In this document: positions 20,040-30,221 of the stretch, in pieces
How the letters are laid out: each line of letters begins with the position of its first letter
Numbering within the stretch: position 1 is the first letter of the stretch
From: Gallibacterium anatis DSM 16844 = F 149
GTDB taxonomy: Bacteria; Pseudomonadota; Gammaproteobacteria; Enterobacterales; Pasteurellaceae
Assembly (NCBI RefSeq): GCF_000379785.1
Contig: NZ_KB903693.1
Coordinates: 1-64,000 of the forward strand
DNA: 64,000 nt
Direction of reading: 5' to 3'
Position numbers and translations under genes: made by a program
Notes under the pieces: generated by a model
Seen by the model: the letters and a program-made list of their open reading frames with translations, nothing else
Told to the model about the DNA's origin: nothing
The model's database searches: none

Positions 20040-21134
20040 ATGAAAACTATCGTTTTAAAATTCGGCACCAGCGTACTGACTCAAGGTTCATCAAAACTGA
20101 ATCGACCACATATGCTTGAAATCGTGCGTCAATGTGCCACGCTACATCAGCAAGGCTATCGTATCATTATTGTCACTTCCGGTGCAGTTGCCGCCGGTCG
20201 TTATTATCTTAATAATCCTCAATTACCAGCAACAATCGCCTCTAAACAGTTATTAGCAGCTGTAGGTCAAAGCCAACTCATCCAAACTTGGGAACAACTG
20301 TTTCAAATTTATGATATTAAAATCGGGCAAATTCTGTTAACTCGTGCTGACTTTGAAGATCGTGAGCGTTTTCTTAATGCACGCGACACCTTAATGGCAA
20401 TGTTAGAAAATCAGATTATCCCTGTAATCAATGAAAATGATGCCGTGGCAACAGCAGAAATTAAAGTCGGTGATAATGACAATCTCTCAGCATTAACTGC
20501 AATTTTAGCACACGCTGATCAGCTCTATTTATTAACCGACCAACAAGGTTTATTCAATTGCGACCCACGCAGTAATCCAAATGCAAAACTGATTCCTATT
20601 GTGGATAAAATCACGGAAGAAACCAAAGCCATCGCCGGCGGCAGTGTGTCCGGCTTAGGTACCGGAGGAATGTATACCAAAATTACCGCTGCCGATATTG
20701 CTACTCGCTCCGGTATCGAAACCATTATCGCACCCGGCGGCCGCAAAAATGTGATTCTTGATTTAGCCAATAATTTAGCTATCGGTACAAAATTCACCGT
20801 ACCGTCACACGCTATTGAAAGCCGTAAACAGTGGTTATTTGCTGCCCCGATTACTGGTCATATCACAGTTGATGACGGTGCGGAGCAAGCATTAACGATA
20901 CAACATAAATCATTACTGCCGGCAGGCATTCGTCTGGTCGAAGGCACTTTCTCTCGTGGCGAAGTGGTGCTGTTACAAAACCAACAAGGCAAACCTTTAG
21001 CCAGAGCAATGGTGCGTTATAACAGCGATGCGTTGCAACGCATTAAAGGAGAACAATCAAGCAAAATTAATGATATTCTCGGCTATGAATACGGTGCAGT
21101 AGCGGTGCATTGCGACGATCTGGTCTTATTATAA
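20040..21134 (+). CDS. proB: Glutamate 5-kinase
   Basis: The 364-residue enzyme (E. coli 367) phosphorylates L-glutamate to glutamyl 5-phosphate, the first step of proline synthesis. It has an amino-acid-kinase domain ([52 protein letters not shown]) and a C-terminal PUA domain from about residue 275 ([11 protein letters not shown] to the end). Proline feedback-inhibits the enzyme. The upstream RBS is weak. proA follows after 9 bases, forming the usual proBA operon. Confidence 0.97.
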   Translation: MKTIVLKFGTSVLTQGSSKLNRPHMLEIVRQCATLHQQGYRIIIVTSGAVAAGRYYLNNPQLPATIASKQLLAAVGQSQLIQTWEQLFQIYDIKIGQILLTRADFEDRERFLNARDTLMAMLENQIIPVINENDAVATAEIKVGDNDNLSALTAILAHADQLYLLTDQQGLFNCDPRSNPNAKLIPIVDKITEETKAIAGGSVSGLGTGGMYTKITAADIATRSGIETIIAPGGRKNVILDLANNLAIGTKFTVPSHAIESRKQWLFAAPITGHITVDDGAEQALTIQHKSLLPAGIRLVEGTFSRGEVVLLQNQQGKPLARAMVRYNSDALQRIKGEQSSKINDILGYEYGAVAVHCDDLVLL

Positions 21135-21143
21135 GGAGTGGAA

Positions 21144-22403
21144 ATGGTAGATTTACAACAAATGGGACAACAGGCAAAACAGGCTTCTTATCAGCTTGCG
21201 ACACTCTCTCATCAACAAAAAAACAGTGCATTGGCAAAAATTGCCGAACAATTAAAAGATCGTCAGAGTGATATTCTTGCCGCCAATGCTAAAGATATTG
21301 AAAATGCTCGCCAACAAGGGCTTAGCGACGCATTAATCGATCGGCTGCTGCTTACAGAAAGTCGCTTGGACAATATTATTCACGAAGTAAAACATATTAT
21401 TTCGCTTGCCGACCCGGTTGGTAATATTATTGATGGCGCTGAGTTGGACAGTGGCATCCGTATCCAGCGTAAACGCGTGCCGCTAGGTGTTATCGGTGTG
21501 ATTTATGAAGCCAGACCGAACGTGACCGTAGATGTTGCCTGCTTATGTTTAAAAACCGGCAATGCGGTTATTTTGCGTGGCGGTAAAGAAACCACCCACA
21601 GCAACCGGATTTTAGTTAAGATCATCCAACAAGCCTTGATCCAATCGCAACTGCCTGCAACCGCAGTACAAGCCATTATCGATCCGGATCGAAACTTAAT
21701 CACACAACTATTAAAACTGGATCGTTATGTCGATATGATTATCCCGCGCGGTGGTGCCGGCTTGCACAAACTGTGTAAAGAGCAATCCACTATTCCGGTG
21801 ATTGTTGGCGGTATTGGCATTTGTCATCTTTTTGTAGAAGAAAGTGCTGATATTGAAAAATCATTAAAAGTGATCCACAACGCAAAAACTCAACGCCCAA
21901 GCACTTGTAATACGCTGGAAACATTATTAGTGCAGGAAAGTATTGCCGAAACATTCTTGCCTCGACTTGCGGCTTATAACCAAGCGCCACAAATCACCTT
22001 CCACGCAGATGCGACTGCCAAAGCAATATTACAACAGCACTGTGAACGCGTTTATGCATTAGATGAAAAATCACTCTCTGAAGAGTGGCTGTCTTATGAT
22101 TTGAATGTGGTGATTGTGAAAGATATTGAACAAGCAATCGCCCATATCCACCACTATGGAAGTCAACATTCTGACGGTATTTTAAGTCAAAATCCGCAAT
22201 GCTTAATGCAATTCGCGCAACAAGTTGACTCTGCTGCGGTTTACCTTAATGCAAGTACACGCTTTACTGACGGCGGTGAATTCGGCTTAGGCGCGGAAGT
22301 GGCGGTCAGCACACAAAAATTGCACGCTCGCGGTCCGATGGGATTGGAGGCACTCACAACCTACAAATGGATTTGCCAAGGCGATTATGCTACCAGATCA
22401 TAA
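21144..22403 (+). CDS. proA: Gamma-glutamyl phosphate reductase
   Basis: The start is set at ATG 21144, 5-6 bases after AAGGAGTG; an in-frame GTG six bases upstream overlaps that RBS. The 419-residue aldehyde-dehydrogenase-fold enzyme reduces glutamyl 5-phosphate with NADPH to glutamate semialdehyde. Motifs include [20 protein letters not shown], the nucleotide-binding [11 protein letters not shown], and the catalytic Cys in [15 protein letters not shown]. It is the second gene of proBA and is followed by a strong terminator. Confidence 0.97.
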   Translation: MVDLQQMGQQAKQASYQLATLSHQQKNSALAKIAEQLKDRQSDILAANAKDIENARQQGLSDALIDRLLLTESRLDNIIHEVKHIISLADPVGNIIDGAELDSGIRIQRKRVPLGVIGVIYEARPNVTVDVACLCLKTGNAVILRGGKETTHSNRILVKIIQQALIQSQLPATAVQAIIDPDRNLITQLLKLDRYVDMIIPRGGAGLHKLCKEQSTIPVIVGGIGICHLFVEESADIEKSLKVIHNAKTQRPSTCNTLETLLVQESIAETFLPRLAAYNQAPQITFHADATAKAILQQHCERVYALDEKSLSEEWLSYDLNVVIVKDIEQAIAHIHHYGSQHSDGILSQNPQCLMQFAQQVDSAAVYLNASTRFTDGGEFGLGAEVAVSTQKLHARGPMGLEALTTYKWICQGDYATRS

Positions 22404-22458
22404 AATCTGGCAAATTTTGGGTTATTAACCCTGATTAAATTCTCACTTTTCCATATTT

Positions 22459-22499
22459 AACAGATATTTTCACTATTTTTCTGAAAATATCTGTTTTTT
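22459..22499 (+). terminator. Rho-independent terminator of proBA
   Basis: A 14-bp perfect stem (AACAGATATTTTCA at 22459-22472, TGAAAATATCTGTT at 22482-22495) is followed by a T run. Confidence 0.85.
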
Positions 22500-22563
22500 C
22501 TGTTTTCTAAAACTTTTTCTCTTCTATACAAATGTCAATTCTACTTTTTTAGGAGTAGTTTTT

Positions 22564-22633
22564 TGTATCTAGATCAAAAAAGATTTAATTAATTTAAATC
22601 TTTTATTGTGTTCCAAGTCAAAAACTTTAATAT
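22564..22633 (+). promoter_or_regulatory. hcp control region: FNR-like half-site, NsrR-like operator, promoter
   Basis: Three elements are stacked. First, TGTATCTAGATCAA (22564-22577) has one perfect FNR half-site (ATCAA) and one poor half. Second, a perfect 11-bp inverted repeat with a 5-base centre (AAAAGATTTAA ... TTAAATCTTTT, 22578-22604) begins and ends like the NsrR site AAGAT...ATCTT with the same 11-1-11 geometry. Third, a -35 TTGTGT (22606-22611) and -10 TAATAT (22628-22633), 16 bases apart. The regulators are inferred from hcp control in enterobacteria. Confidence 0.6.
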
Positions 22634-22646
22634 CAAAAACGTTGTA

Positions 22647-22678
22647 TCCGGACGATTGTTCGGAATTTTTTATTTTTT
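22647..22678 (+). terminator. Attenuator-like hairpin in the hcp leader
   Basis: TCCGGAC (22647-22653) pairs with GTTCGGA (22658-22664), with one G-T pair, around a GATT loop, and a long T run with one A (22666-22678) follows. This is a complete intrinsic-terminator layout, but it lies between the proposed promoter and the hcp RBS (AGGAG, 22692-22698). It may attenuate hcp, or end stray transcription if the true promoter is further down. Confidence 0.55.
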
Positions 22679-22703
22679 ACTTGACTAAATTTAGGAGTGA
22701 TTT

Positions 22704-24356
22704 ATGTACTGTATTCAATGCGAACAAACAATGCGTACCCCTGTCGGTAACGGCTGTAGCTATGCACAAGGGATGTGCGGAAAAACGGCAGAGACCTCAG
22801 ACTTACAGGATTTACTTGTCGCAACTTTGCAAAGCCTTTCTGCTTGGGCATTAAAAGCACGTGAATTAGGCATTATCGATCACGAAGTTGATTCATTTGT
22901 GGCAAAAGCCTTTTTCTCTACATTAACTAACGTAAACTTCGATTCTCAACGCATCGTTGAATATGCACAACAAGCATTGCAATATCGCGACAGCTTAATT
23001 CAAGGCTGTAAAGAAATTGATCCTGCTGTTGAATTAGATCATCCACTTGCTCATTTAACCTTACAAGGCAACTCCGTAGATGCATTGGCACAACAAGCAA
23101 AAGAGTTCGCATTGAATATCGATCGTGCAGAAATTGGTGAAGATTTACACGGTGTACGTATGCTCTGCCTATATGGTCTTAAAGGTGCGGCGGCATATAT
23201 GGAACACGCTCACGTTTTAGGTCAATATGACAATGAAGTTTATCACCAATTCCACCAATATATGGCGTGGTTAGGCACACAACCGAAAGATCTCGATGAA
23301 TTATTACAAAATGCGCTCGGCATTGGTAATATGAATTTCCAAGTAATGTCATTGTTGGATCGCGGTGAAACTGAAGCTTTCGGTAATCCTGTTCCTTCAA
23401 CCGTTAATGTTAAACCGGTTGCCGGTAAATGTATCCTTATTTCAGGACACGATCTTAAAGACTTAAAAGCCTTGCTTGAACAGACCGAAGGCACTGGCAT
23501 TAATGTTTATACTCACGGTGAAATGTTGCCTGCCCACGGTTATCCTGAATTGAAAAAATATAAACATTTGGTTGGAAACTTCGGTAGTGGTTGGCAAAAT
23601 CAACAAAAAGAATTTGCTAAATTCCCCGGTCCTATCGTAATGACCTCTAACTGTATCATCGATCCAAACGTCGGCAATTACGCCGATCGTATTTTCACTC
23701 GCAGTATTGTAGGTTGGCCGGGTGTTACTCACCTTGAAGATCGTGATTTCAGCCAAGTTATTACCAAAGCTCAAGAAATGGACGGCTTCCCATATAGCGA
23801 ATTGGAACATCAAATCACTGTTGGTTTCGGTCGTCAAACTTTATTAGATGCATCCGATGCAGTTATTAATCTTGTTGCAGAGAAAAAATTACGCCACGTT
23901 TTCCTCGTAGGCGGCTGTGACGGTAGCAAAGATGAACGCAGTTATTATACCGACTTCGCCCGTAAAGTGCCGGAAGATTGCGCTATCTTGACTTTAGGTT
24001 GCGGTAAGTATCGCTTCAACAAATTAGATTTCGGCACAATTGAAGGCTTGCCACGTTTATTGGATGTCGGTCAATGTAACGATGCCTATTCAGCAATTAT
24101 GCTGGCCGTAAACTTGTCACAAAAACTCGGTGTAGGTGTTAATGAATTACCATTAACTTTAGTGCTTTCTTGGTTTGAACAGAAAGCGATCGTGATTTTG
24201 CTCACACTGCTTGCTCTCGGCGTACAAAATATTTACACCGGCCCAAGTGCACCAGCATTCTTAACCGATAATGTAATGTCATTATTAAATGAAAAATTCG
24301 GTTTACGCGGTTTATCTACACCGGAACAAGATATGGCAGAAGCTTTAGCTCACTAA
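22704..24356 (+). CDS. hcp: Hydroxylamine reductase / hybrid-cluster protein Hcp
   Basis: The 550-residue protein (E. coli 550) starts [19 protein letters not shown] and carries the N-terminal cluster cysteines C3, C6, C18 and C25 in the class spacing seen in E. coli. Hybrid-cluster ligands are seen in [32 protein letters not shown] and VGQCNDAY. Hcp reduces nitric oxide to nitrous oxide with high affinity (and hydroxylamine in vitro) and also acts as an S-nitrosylase in E. coli. It is expressed under anaerobic nitrosative stress. hcr follows after 65 bases. Confidence 0.97.
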   Translation: MYCIQCEQTMRTPVGNGCSYAQGMCGKTAETSDLQDLLVATLQSLSAWALKARELGIIDHEVDSFVAKAFFSTLTNVNFDSQRIVEYAQQALQYRDSLIQGCKEIDPAVELDHPLAHLTLQGNSVDALAQQAKEFALNIDRAEIGEDLHGVRMLCLYGLKGAAAYMEHAHVLGQYDNEVYHQFHQYMAWLGTQPKDLDELLQNALGIGNMNFQVMSLLDRGETEAFGNPVPSTVNVKPVAGKCILISGHDLKDLKALLEQTEGTGINVYTHGEMLPAHGYPELKKYKHLVGNFGSGWQNQQKEFAKFPGPIVMTSNCIIDPNVGNYADRIFTRSIVGWPGVTHLEDRDFSQVITKAQEMDGFPYSELEHQITVGFGRQTLLDASDAVINLVAEKKLRHVFLVGGCDGSKDERSYYTDFARKVPEDCAILTLGCGKYRFNKLDFGTIEGLPRLLDVGQCNDAYSAIMLAVNLSQKLGVGVNELPLTLVLSWFEQKAIVILLTLLALGVQNIYTGPSAPAFLTDNVMSLLNEKFGLRGLSTPEQDMAEALAH

Positions 24357-24363
24357 TCTCATT

Positions 24364-24408
24364 AAAGTGCGGTGGCTTGATGTCTTCACATCAACTACCG
24401 CATTTTTT
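24364..24408 (+). terminator. Hairpin containing an uptake signal between hcp and hcr
   Basis: AAAGTGCGGT (24364-24373, containing the exact Hin-type uptake core AAGTGCGGT) pairs with ACCGCATTTT (24397-24406). An inner TTGATG/CATCAA stem and a T run complete it. It probably gives partial termination, so that hcp exceeds hcr. Confidence 0.75.
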
Positions 24409-24421
24409 ATAGGAATTATTT

Positions 24422-25441
24422 ATGTCTAACCAAAATCCACTTTGTACCAATGAAATGTTTGTGCATTCCATTGTTCAAGAAACCGATGATGTTTACACCT
24501 TATCATTAATCACACAAGATTTTTACCCTTATGAAGCGGGACAATATGCTTTAGTCAGTATTAAAAATACACCGGATATTGCTAGAGCTTATACACTGTC
24601 ATCCACGCCGGGACTTAGCCGCTTCGTTACACTTACCGTTCGCCGCATCAACAACGGTGTCGGTTCTAATTGGCTCACTTCTGAAGTTAAAGTTGGTGAC
24701 AGCTTATGGCTTTCCGATCCTATGGGTGAATTTACCTGTTCAAAAATTAAAGCAGATAATTATTTATTAGTCGCCGGAGGCTGTGGCGTCACTCCGATTA
24801 TGTCAATGACGCGTTGGTTATTGGCGCATCGTCCAGAAGTCAATATTAAAGTGCTTTACAGCGTACATTCACCAAAAGATGTAATTTTTAAACGTGAATG
24901 GGAATTGCTGAAACAACAATATCCACAACTCAATCTATTTATGAATGCCACAACTGATATTGAAGAAGGCTTTCTTGCCGGTCGTATCAGTCCTGAGATG
25001 CTATCCGAAATTGTACCAAATATTGCTGACTATACCGTTTTAACTTGCGGACCGGAAAGCTATATGAAAGATTTACAGGCAATGACCGAAACACTTGGTG
25101 TGCCGCCGGAACGTTTTTTCTTGGAGCAATTCCACTCCTCATCAGAAAATTGCCTGCTTGATAACAGCAAACAGCTCACATTGACGATTACCAATCCGGT
25201 GCCACAAACATTTTCTGTACCGGTCGGAATGACCTTGCTGAATGCATTGGAAGAGAACAAAATGCCGATTATTGCCGCCTGTCGCAGTGGCATTTGTGGC
25301 TCCTGCAAAACCAAAGTTATCAGCGGTGATTTTGAAACCAGCACCACAGGCCCATTGACAGCCGCAGAAATCGAGCAAGGCTATGTCCTCGCTTGCAGCT
25401 GCCACTTAAAAGGGAATGTCAGTGTCGATTTAATGCCGTAA
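24422..25441 (+). CDS. hcr: NADH oxidoreductase Hcr, electron donor to Hcp
   Basis: The 339-residue protein has three parts. A FAD-binding barrel (RAYTLSSTPG) is followed by an NAD-binding domain (VAGGCGVTPIMSMTRWLL, then LTCGPESYM). The C-terminal plant-type [2Fe-2S] ferredoxin domain has cysteines in CRSGICGSCKTKV and a last Cys in ACSCH. It passes electrons from NADH to Hcp for NO reduction and keeps Hcp from oxidative inactivation. It starts after AGGAATT and lies next to hcp, as in E. coli. Confidence 0.95.
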   Translation: MSNQNPLCTNEMFVHSIVQETDDVYTLSLITQDFYPYEAGQYALVSIKNTPDIARAYTLSSTPGLSRFVTLTVRRINNGVGSNWLTSEVKVGDSLWLSDPMGEFTCSKIKADNYLLVAGGCGVTPIMSMTRWLLAHRPEVNIKVLYSVHSPKDVIFKREWELLKQQYPQLNLFMNATTDIEEGFLAGRISPEMLSEIVPNIADYTVLTCGPESYMKDLQAMTETLGVPPERFFLEQFHSSSENCLLDNSKQLTLTITNPVPQTFSVPVGMTLLNALEENKMPIIAACRSGICGSCKTKVISGDFETSTTGPLTAAEIEQGYVLACSCHLKGNVSVDLMP

Positions 25442-25451
25442 TTATTATGCT

Positions 25452-27119
25452 CTACTGCACCACTTTCAATTGTTGATACAAGTAGTGACGATAATCGGCA
25501 AGGCGTTGCAAGTTATCACTATCGCTTTCTTGCAACGCACCATTTAATTTTCGCATTGTTATATTGGCGCGGAAAAAATTATCCGCTTTTAATCCAGCCG
25601 CTTCGATTAATACTCCCCCAACTTGAGCCAAATCTAATAATTTCGGCAGTTGGATCGGATTGGTATCAAAATTTGCTCTTAATGTGAATTGCGTAATGTA
25701 ATCCGGATATGGGAAATCCGCTACCGACGCTTGATAAGTCAATTTCTTTTGTTCGAAATTCGGTTGATGATCACCGAAATATCCTAACAAATAAGGCTTA
25801 CCACGTTGTTGCAGATATCGGTTAAACGCCTCCATACATTGATCCAATCTAACCAACCGTTGTACATAATCATTTACCAAACCGATATGGTGTTTTGATA
25901 GTGAAGGAGCATCAATCTGATAACTATTTTCTGTACCCGCACAATATGGGCCGTGTTCTCTCATTGTTAATACGTAAACGAACATCGGCTGATCAATAGG
26001 TTCCAACAAAGGATGCTGTTTTTCTAAAATCATCTGTGCATATTTCGCCATTTCACTGCTTTCAATATGCCACAGATTTTTCGATAAAGGTGCCGGATAA
26101 CCTAAATCCTGTGGCTGTAAAAACAGATCAAAACCAAAATGATCATAGGCCGCCTGTGCATTATAATTTCCTTTCGTAAAAGGACTTAACGCTACACAAA
26201 AATAACCTTCTGACTTCAAATTTTTAATTAAACTATATTGAGTATGCGGCGCAACAGAATAAAACACAGAACTTGCCATTACACCAAAATCTGTTGACGG
26301 CAAACCACAAAGAAACGCAAATTCCGATTTCCACGTTGCCCCACCAAAGGTATGAACACGCAATAAACTATGTAACTTTGTATCTTGCTGATGTTGATAC
26401 ATTACTAATAACGGCAATTGTTCCGAAGTAAAAGAAAACTGTTGTGGCTCAAACGTAGATTCGTGTAACCAAACCACAATATCCGGTTTTTCCTTTTTAA
26501 GCGGATAATCAGCTACAGTTGCCATTTCTTGCACAAAGTTTTCACCGTTGCCTGCAAACTGTGGAATATGGAAAGAAACACCACGTATAGACATCGGTAA
26601 ATTAAAAAAGACATCACGCCCATCATCCGGAAGGGAGTCTAACCAAACTTTAATCGCATCAGGGTGCTTATTAAAATGCGCCATAATTCCACCGGAAAGA
26701 AGGAACAACACCGCACCGATGCAATGACCGGCAACACCTAATGAATCAACAGAGGAAAAACCAAAAACCGCATAAACCAGCAAAGCCAATAAACCGGCGA
26801 TAGCGAAAATCGCACTTTTATAATGTAAAAGCGTATCCCAATTTCGAGGATCAAATGCCAAGATAAAATCTGCAATCAATAATGGCTGTTTATAATAATG
26901 AATTTTCAAACGGTGAAACAGCATCAGGATCACAAATAGAATGGATGAAAAATTCAATGCCCGTTGCCATTGAGCGGTAAACATCAACATTAAACCAAAA
27001 AAACAAAAAAATAGTGAAACGGCAAAGAGATAAGTCCAGCGATAGTGAGAATTATAGATAAAAATTAATGCTACCAGACTAAACAGACAAAGAAAGAGAT
27101 ATTCCATAAATTTATTCAA
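25452..27119 (-). CDS. Membrane sulfatase-fold protein (LtaS/MdoB-like phosphotransferase family)
   Basis: The 555-residue protein has about five N-terminal membrane helices (to roughly residue 165) and a large periplasmic alkaline-phosphatase/sulfatase-type domain. Visible motifs are IVVWLHESTFEP (metal-ligand Glu), FGGATWKSEFAFLCGLP with the expected Thr nucleophile, and LGYFGDHQPNF (C-terminal metal-binding Asp-His). This layout is that of lipoteichoic-acid-synthase-like or phosphoglycerol/phosphoethanolamine transferases that modify envelope glycans or lipids. The donor and acceptor cannot be told from sequence. The gene is convergent with hcr, with only 10 bases between the stops, and lies downstream of rho beyond a terminator. 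Confidence 0.7.
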   Translation of the reverse strand: MNKFMEYLFLCLFSLVALIFIYNSHYRWTYLFAVSLFFCFFGLMLMFTAQWQRALNFSSILFVILMLFHRLKIHYYKQPLLIADFILAFDPRNWDTLLHYKSAIFAIAGLLALLVYAVFGFSSVDSLGVAGHCIGAVLFLLSGGIMAHFNKHPDAIKVWLDSLPDDGRDVFFNLPMSIRGVSFHIPQFAGNGENFVQEMATVADYPLKKEKPDIVVWLHESTFEPQQFSFTSEQLPLLVMYQHQQDTKLHSLLRVHTFGGATWKSEFAFLCGLPSTDFGVMASSVFYSVAPHTQYSLIKNLKSEGYFCVALSPFTKGNYNAQAAYDHFGFDLFLQPQDLGYPAPLSKNLWHIESSEMAKYAQMILEKQHPLLEPIDQPMFVYVLTMREHGPYCAGTENSYQIDAPSLSKHHIGLVNDYVQRLVRLDQCMEAFNRYLQQRGKPYLLGYFGDHQPNFEQKKLTYQASVADFPYPDYITQFTLRANFDTNPIQLPKLLDLAQVGGVLIEAAGLKADNFFRANITMRKLNGALQESDSDNLQRLADYRHYLYQQLKVVQ

Positions 27120-27173
27120 CTTATTAAGTCGTTATTTTAACTGAAGATTAGTCTATCTCTCCCCAAAATACAA

Positions 27174-27209
27174 ATAAAAAAACCGCCTTATTGATTAAAC
27201 AAGGCGGTT
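27174..27209 (-). terminator. Rho-independent terminator of rho
   Basis: AACCGCCTT (27181-27189) pairs with AAGGCGGTT (27201-27209), with a run of T residues on the minus strand. It lies 20 bases after the rho stop. Confidence 0.88.
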
Positions 27210-27228
27210 CTTCAATCTATTTCTAAGA

Positions 27229-28491
27229 TTAAGAGCGTTTCATCGCTTCAAAAAATTCTTCATTGGTTTTCGTCATCGACAATTTATCAATTAAGAATTC
27301 CATCGCTTCAATTTCACCCATAGGATGCACAATTTTGCGTAAAATCCACATTTTTTGTAATTCATCTGGAGTAGTAAGCAACTCTTCTTTACGTGTACCT
27401 GAGCTATTGAAATCAATCGCTGGGAAGACGCGTTTTTCCGCAATCTTACGAGAAAGGTGAAGCTCCATATTACCGGTTCCTTTGAACTCCTCGTAAATCA
27501 CTTCATCCATTTTAGAGCCGGTATCAACCAATGCAGTAGCGATAATAGTTAAGCTGCCGCCCTCTTCAACATTACGCGCAGCACCAAAGAAACGTTTCGG
27601 ACGATGCAAGGCATTTGCATCTACCCCGCCGGACAACACTTTGCCCGAAGCCGGAGTGACTGTGTTGTAAGCGCGCGCTAAACGTGTAATGGAATCTAAC
27701 AAAATGACCACATCTTTTTTATGCTCAACCAAACGTTTTGCTTTCTCAATCACCATTTCAGCTACTTGAACGTGGCGTGCCGCCGGTTCATCGAAAGTGG
27801 AAGCCACTACTTCACCTTTCACCAAACGCTGCATTTCTGTCACTTCTTCCGGACGTTCATCAATCAGCAGAACCATTAAAATACATTCTGGATAGTTATA
27901 AGTGATGCTTTGTGCAATGTTTTGCAAAAACATTGTTTTCCCCGCTTTCGGTGGCGCAACAATTAATGCACGTTGTCCTTTACCAATCGGTGCAGCCAAA
28001 TCAAGAATACGCGCGGTTAAATCTTCGGTTGAACCGTTACCACGTTCCATTCGTAAACGATAATTAGCGTGAAGCGGCGTTAGATTTTCAAATAGGATTT
28101 TATTGCGGGAAATTTCAGGACGGTCGTCATTGACTTGATTCACTTTTAATAAGGCAAAATAGCGTTCACCCTCTTTCGGCGGTCTGATTTTCCCCTCAAT
28201 CATATCACCGGTGCGCAAATTAAAACGGCGAATCTGACTCGGCGAAACATAAATATCATCCGGACCAGCCAAATAAGAGCTGTCTGCGGAACGTAAAAAA
28301 CCGAAACCATCCGGCAAAATTTCTAAAACGCCATCTCCGAAGATATCTTCTCCACTCTTTGAATGCTGTTTTAAAATGGCAAAAATGATGTCCTGTTTTC
28401 TTAGACGTGCTAAATTTTCTAGCCCCATTTGTTCTTCGCCTAATTTAACCAGCTCAGAAACGGGCATATTTTTTAATTCTGTTAAATTCAT
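27229..28491 (-). CDS. rho: Transcription termination factor Rho
   Basis: The 420-residue hexameric RNA helicase (E. coli 419) starts [20 protein letters not shown]. It has the cold-shock-like primary RNA-binding domain ([27 protein letters not shown] shortened here to its core), the Walker A APPKAGKT, Walker [17 protein letters not shown], the Q-loop [19 protein letters not shown] and the R-loop. It terminates untranslated transcripts together with NusG. It is monocistronic and divergent from rhlB. Confidence 0.97.
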   Translation of the reverse strand: MNLTELKNMPVSELVKLGEEQMGLENLARLRKQDIIFAILKQHSKSGEDIFGDGVLEILPDGFGFLRSADSSYLAGPDDIYVSPSQIRRFNLRTGDMIEGKIRPPKEGERYFALLKVNQVNDDRPEISRNKILFENLTPLHANYRLRMERGNGSTEDLTARILDLAAPIGKGQRALIVAPPKAGKTMFLQNIAQSITYNYPECILMVLLIDERPEEVTEMQRLVKGEVVASTFDEPAARHVQVAEMVIEKAKRLVEHKKDVVILLDSITRLARAYNTVTPASGKVLSGGVDANALHRPKRFFGAARNVEEGGSLTIIATALVDTGSKMDEVIYEEFKGTGNMELHLSRKIAEKRVFPAIDFNSSGTRKEELLTTPDELQKMWILRKIVHPMGEIEAMEFLIDKLSMTKTNEEFFEAMKRS

Positions 28492-28656
28492 AATGACTGA
28501 AATGTTGTTAGATTAGATTAAAAAACGAATTGTAAAGTTGGATATGAGAAAAAATTTAATGGCGCAAAGTTACCATTAAATAAGACTAATGTCCAGTTTT
28601 AGAGTAGAATTTCTCGCTGAATTCAGCCTATTCAGCAGAGATTTTTTTAATTTATT

Positions 28657-29856
28657 ATGGAACATCAATATTTAACTTCAACCAAATTTAGTGATTTTAA
28701 TCTTCATCCGAACATTCTCTCGGCTTTGCAAAAAATGGGAATGACGTATTGCACACCGATTCAAGCAGATTCCTTGCCTTACTCATTGGCAGGCAAAGAT
28801 ATCGCCGGACAAGCACAAACAGGCACAGGGAAAACCGTTGCTTTTTTAACAGCACTTTTTCAGAAACTCATTCAAGAGCCGGCATCGCATCACACATTGG
28901 CTGCCATTATTCTCGCACCGACACGTGAACTTGCCGTACAAATTTATCACGATGCCCAACACTTTGCGCAAACTACCGGATTAAAACTGGGTTTAGCGTA
29001 CGGCGGCGATGGCTATGACAAACAGCTTCAAGCTTTGCAACAAGGCGTGAATATTCTTATCGGCACCACAGGTCGTGTGATTGACTATATGAAACAGCGC
29101 ATTATTTCGCTCGATCACGTTCAAGTTGTGGTGCTTGATGAAGCGGATAGAATGTTTGATCTCGGCTTTATTCGCGATATTCGCTATATTTTGCGCCATT
29201 GTCCGCCTCCGAGTGAACGCCTAACAATGTTATTCTCTGCCACTCTCTCCTTTAAAGTGCGCGAATTGGCTTTCGAAGATATGAATGATCCGCATTACAT
29301 TGAAATTGAATCCGCCTATAAAACTGCAGATACGGTCAAAGAAGAGCTGTTTTATCCCTCTAATCAGGACAAAATGAGATTACTGTTGACCCTTTTGGAA
29401 GAGGAATGGCCGGAACGTTGTATCATTTTTGCCAATACCAAACATCAATGTGAAAAAATTTGGCAATATTTGCTAGCCGATCAATTAAGGGCGGGCTTAC
29501 TCACCGGTGATGTGCCACAGAAAAAACGCTTCGCTTTATTGGAACAATTTTCGAATGGGCAATTGGATATTCTGGTTGCGACCGATGTTGCGGCAAGAGG
29601 ATTACATATTCCACAAGTCACACACGTTTTCAATTATGATCTGCCGGATGATTATGAAGATTATGTGCATCGTATCGGGCGCACCGGACGTGCCGGAGAA
29701 AACGGTATTTCCATCAGTTTTGCCTGCGAAGACTACGCCGTTAATCTGCCGGCGATTGAACAATATATCGGACATTCCATTCCGGTCAGCCATTACGATC
29801 CTTCTGCACTGTTGCCGCTGCCGAAACGGAGATTTCCACGCAAAGCAAGATCGTGA
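28657..29856 (+). CDS. rhlB: DEAD-box RNA helicase RhlB
   Basis: The 399-residue helicase has the Q motif region ([15 protein letters not shown]), motif I AQTGTGKT, motif [13 protein letters not shown], motif III SATLS, and the C-terminal motifs [13 protein letters not shown] and [10 protein letters not shown]. RhlB is the helicase of the RNase E degradosome and unwinds structured mRNA. It is about 20 residues shorter than E. coli RhlB, mainly in the basic C-terminal tail. It is divergent from rho, as in several Pasteurellaceae and enterobacteria. Confidence 0.92.
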   Translation: MEHQYLTSTKFSDFNLHPNILSALQKMGMTYCTPIQADSLPYSLAGKDIAGQAQTGTGKTVAFLTALFQKLIQEPASHHTLAAIILAPTRELAVQIYHDAQHFAQTTGLKLGLAYGGDGYDKQLQALQQGVNILIGTTGRVIDYMKQRIISLDHVQVVVLDEADRMFDLGFIRDIRYILRHCPPPSERLTMLFSATLSFKVRELAFEDMNDPHYIEIESAYKTADTVKEELFYPSNQDKMRLLLTLLEEEWPERCIIFANTKHQCEKIWQYLLADQLRAGLLTGDVPQKKRFALLEQFSNGQLDILVATDVAARGLHIPQVTHVFNYDLPDDYEDYVHRIGRTGRAGENGISISFACEDYAVNLPAIEQYIGHSIPVSHYDPSALLPLPKRRFPRKARS

Positions 29857-29916
29857 TACAATTCGCGCCTTAAAATTTTAATTAGGACTATTTTTTAACC
29901 AGAAAAGGGTTTTTAC

Positions 29917-30219
29917 GTGTTAGAAACTATTGTCGAACAATTAGACAATCTGAAAGCAAAAGATATTTTAGTGCTTGATGTAAAAGGAAAATCTCCGATT
30001 ACCGATGATCTTGTGATCTGTACCGGCAATTCAAGTCGCCACGTTGCCTCTCTGGCTGAAAATTTGATCGCTTATTGCAAACAGCATCAGATTGAAAGTT
30101 TCGGTGCAGAGGGCTTTAACACCAGCGACTGGATTGTGGTCGATTTTGGGCAAGTGATGGTGCACATTATGCAAGAAGAGGCGCGCACGCTTTACCAATT
30201 AGAAAAACTGTGGGCATAA
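29917..30219 (+). CDS. rsfS: Ribosome silencing factor RsfS
   Basis: The 100-residue protein starts at GTG 29917 (preceded by AAAAGGG) and contains [20 protein letters not shown], then [15 protein letters not shown] and LYQLEKLW, the family signature. RsfS binds L14 on the 50S subunit and blocks subunit joining when nutrients are short. The adjacent rlmH begins 2 bases after its stop. The order rsfS-rlmH-mrdA-mrdB-rlpA-dacA is the conserved gammaproteobacterial order. Confidence 0.93.
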   Translation: MLETIVEQLDNLKAKDILVLDVKGKSPITDDLVICTGNSSRHVASLAENLIAYCKQHQIESFGAEGFNTSDWIVVDFGQVMVHIMQEEARTLYQLEKLWA

Positions 30220-30221
30220 CA

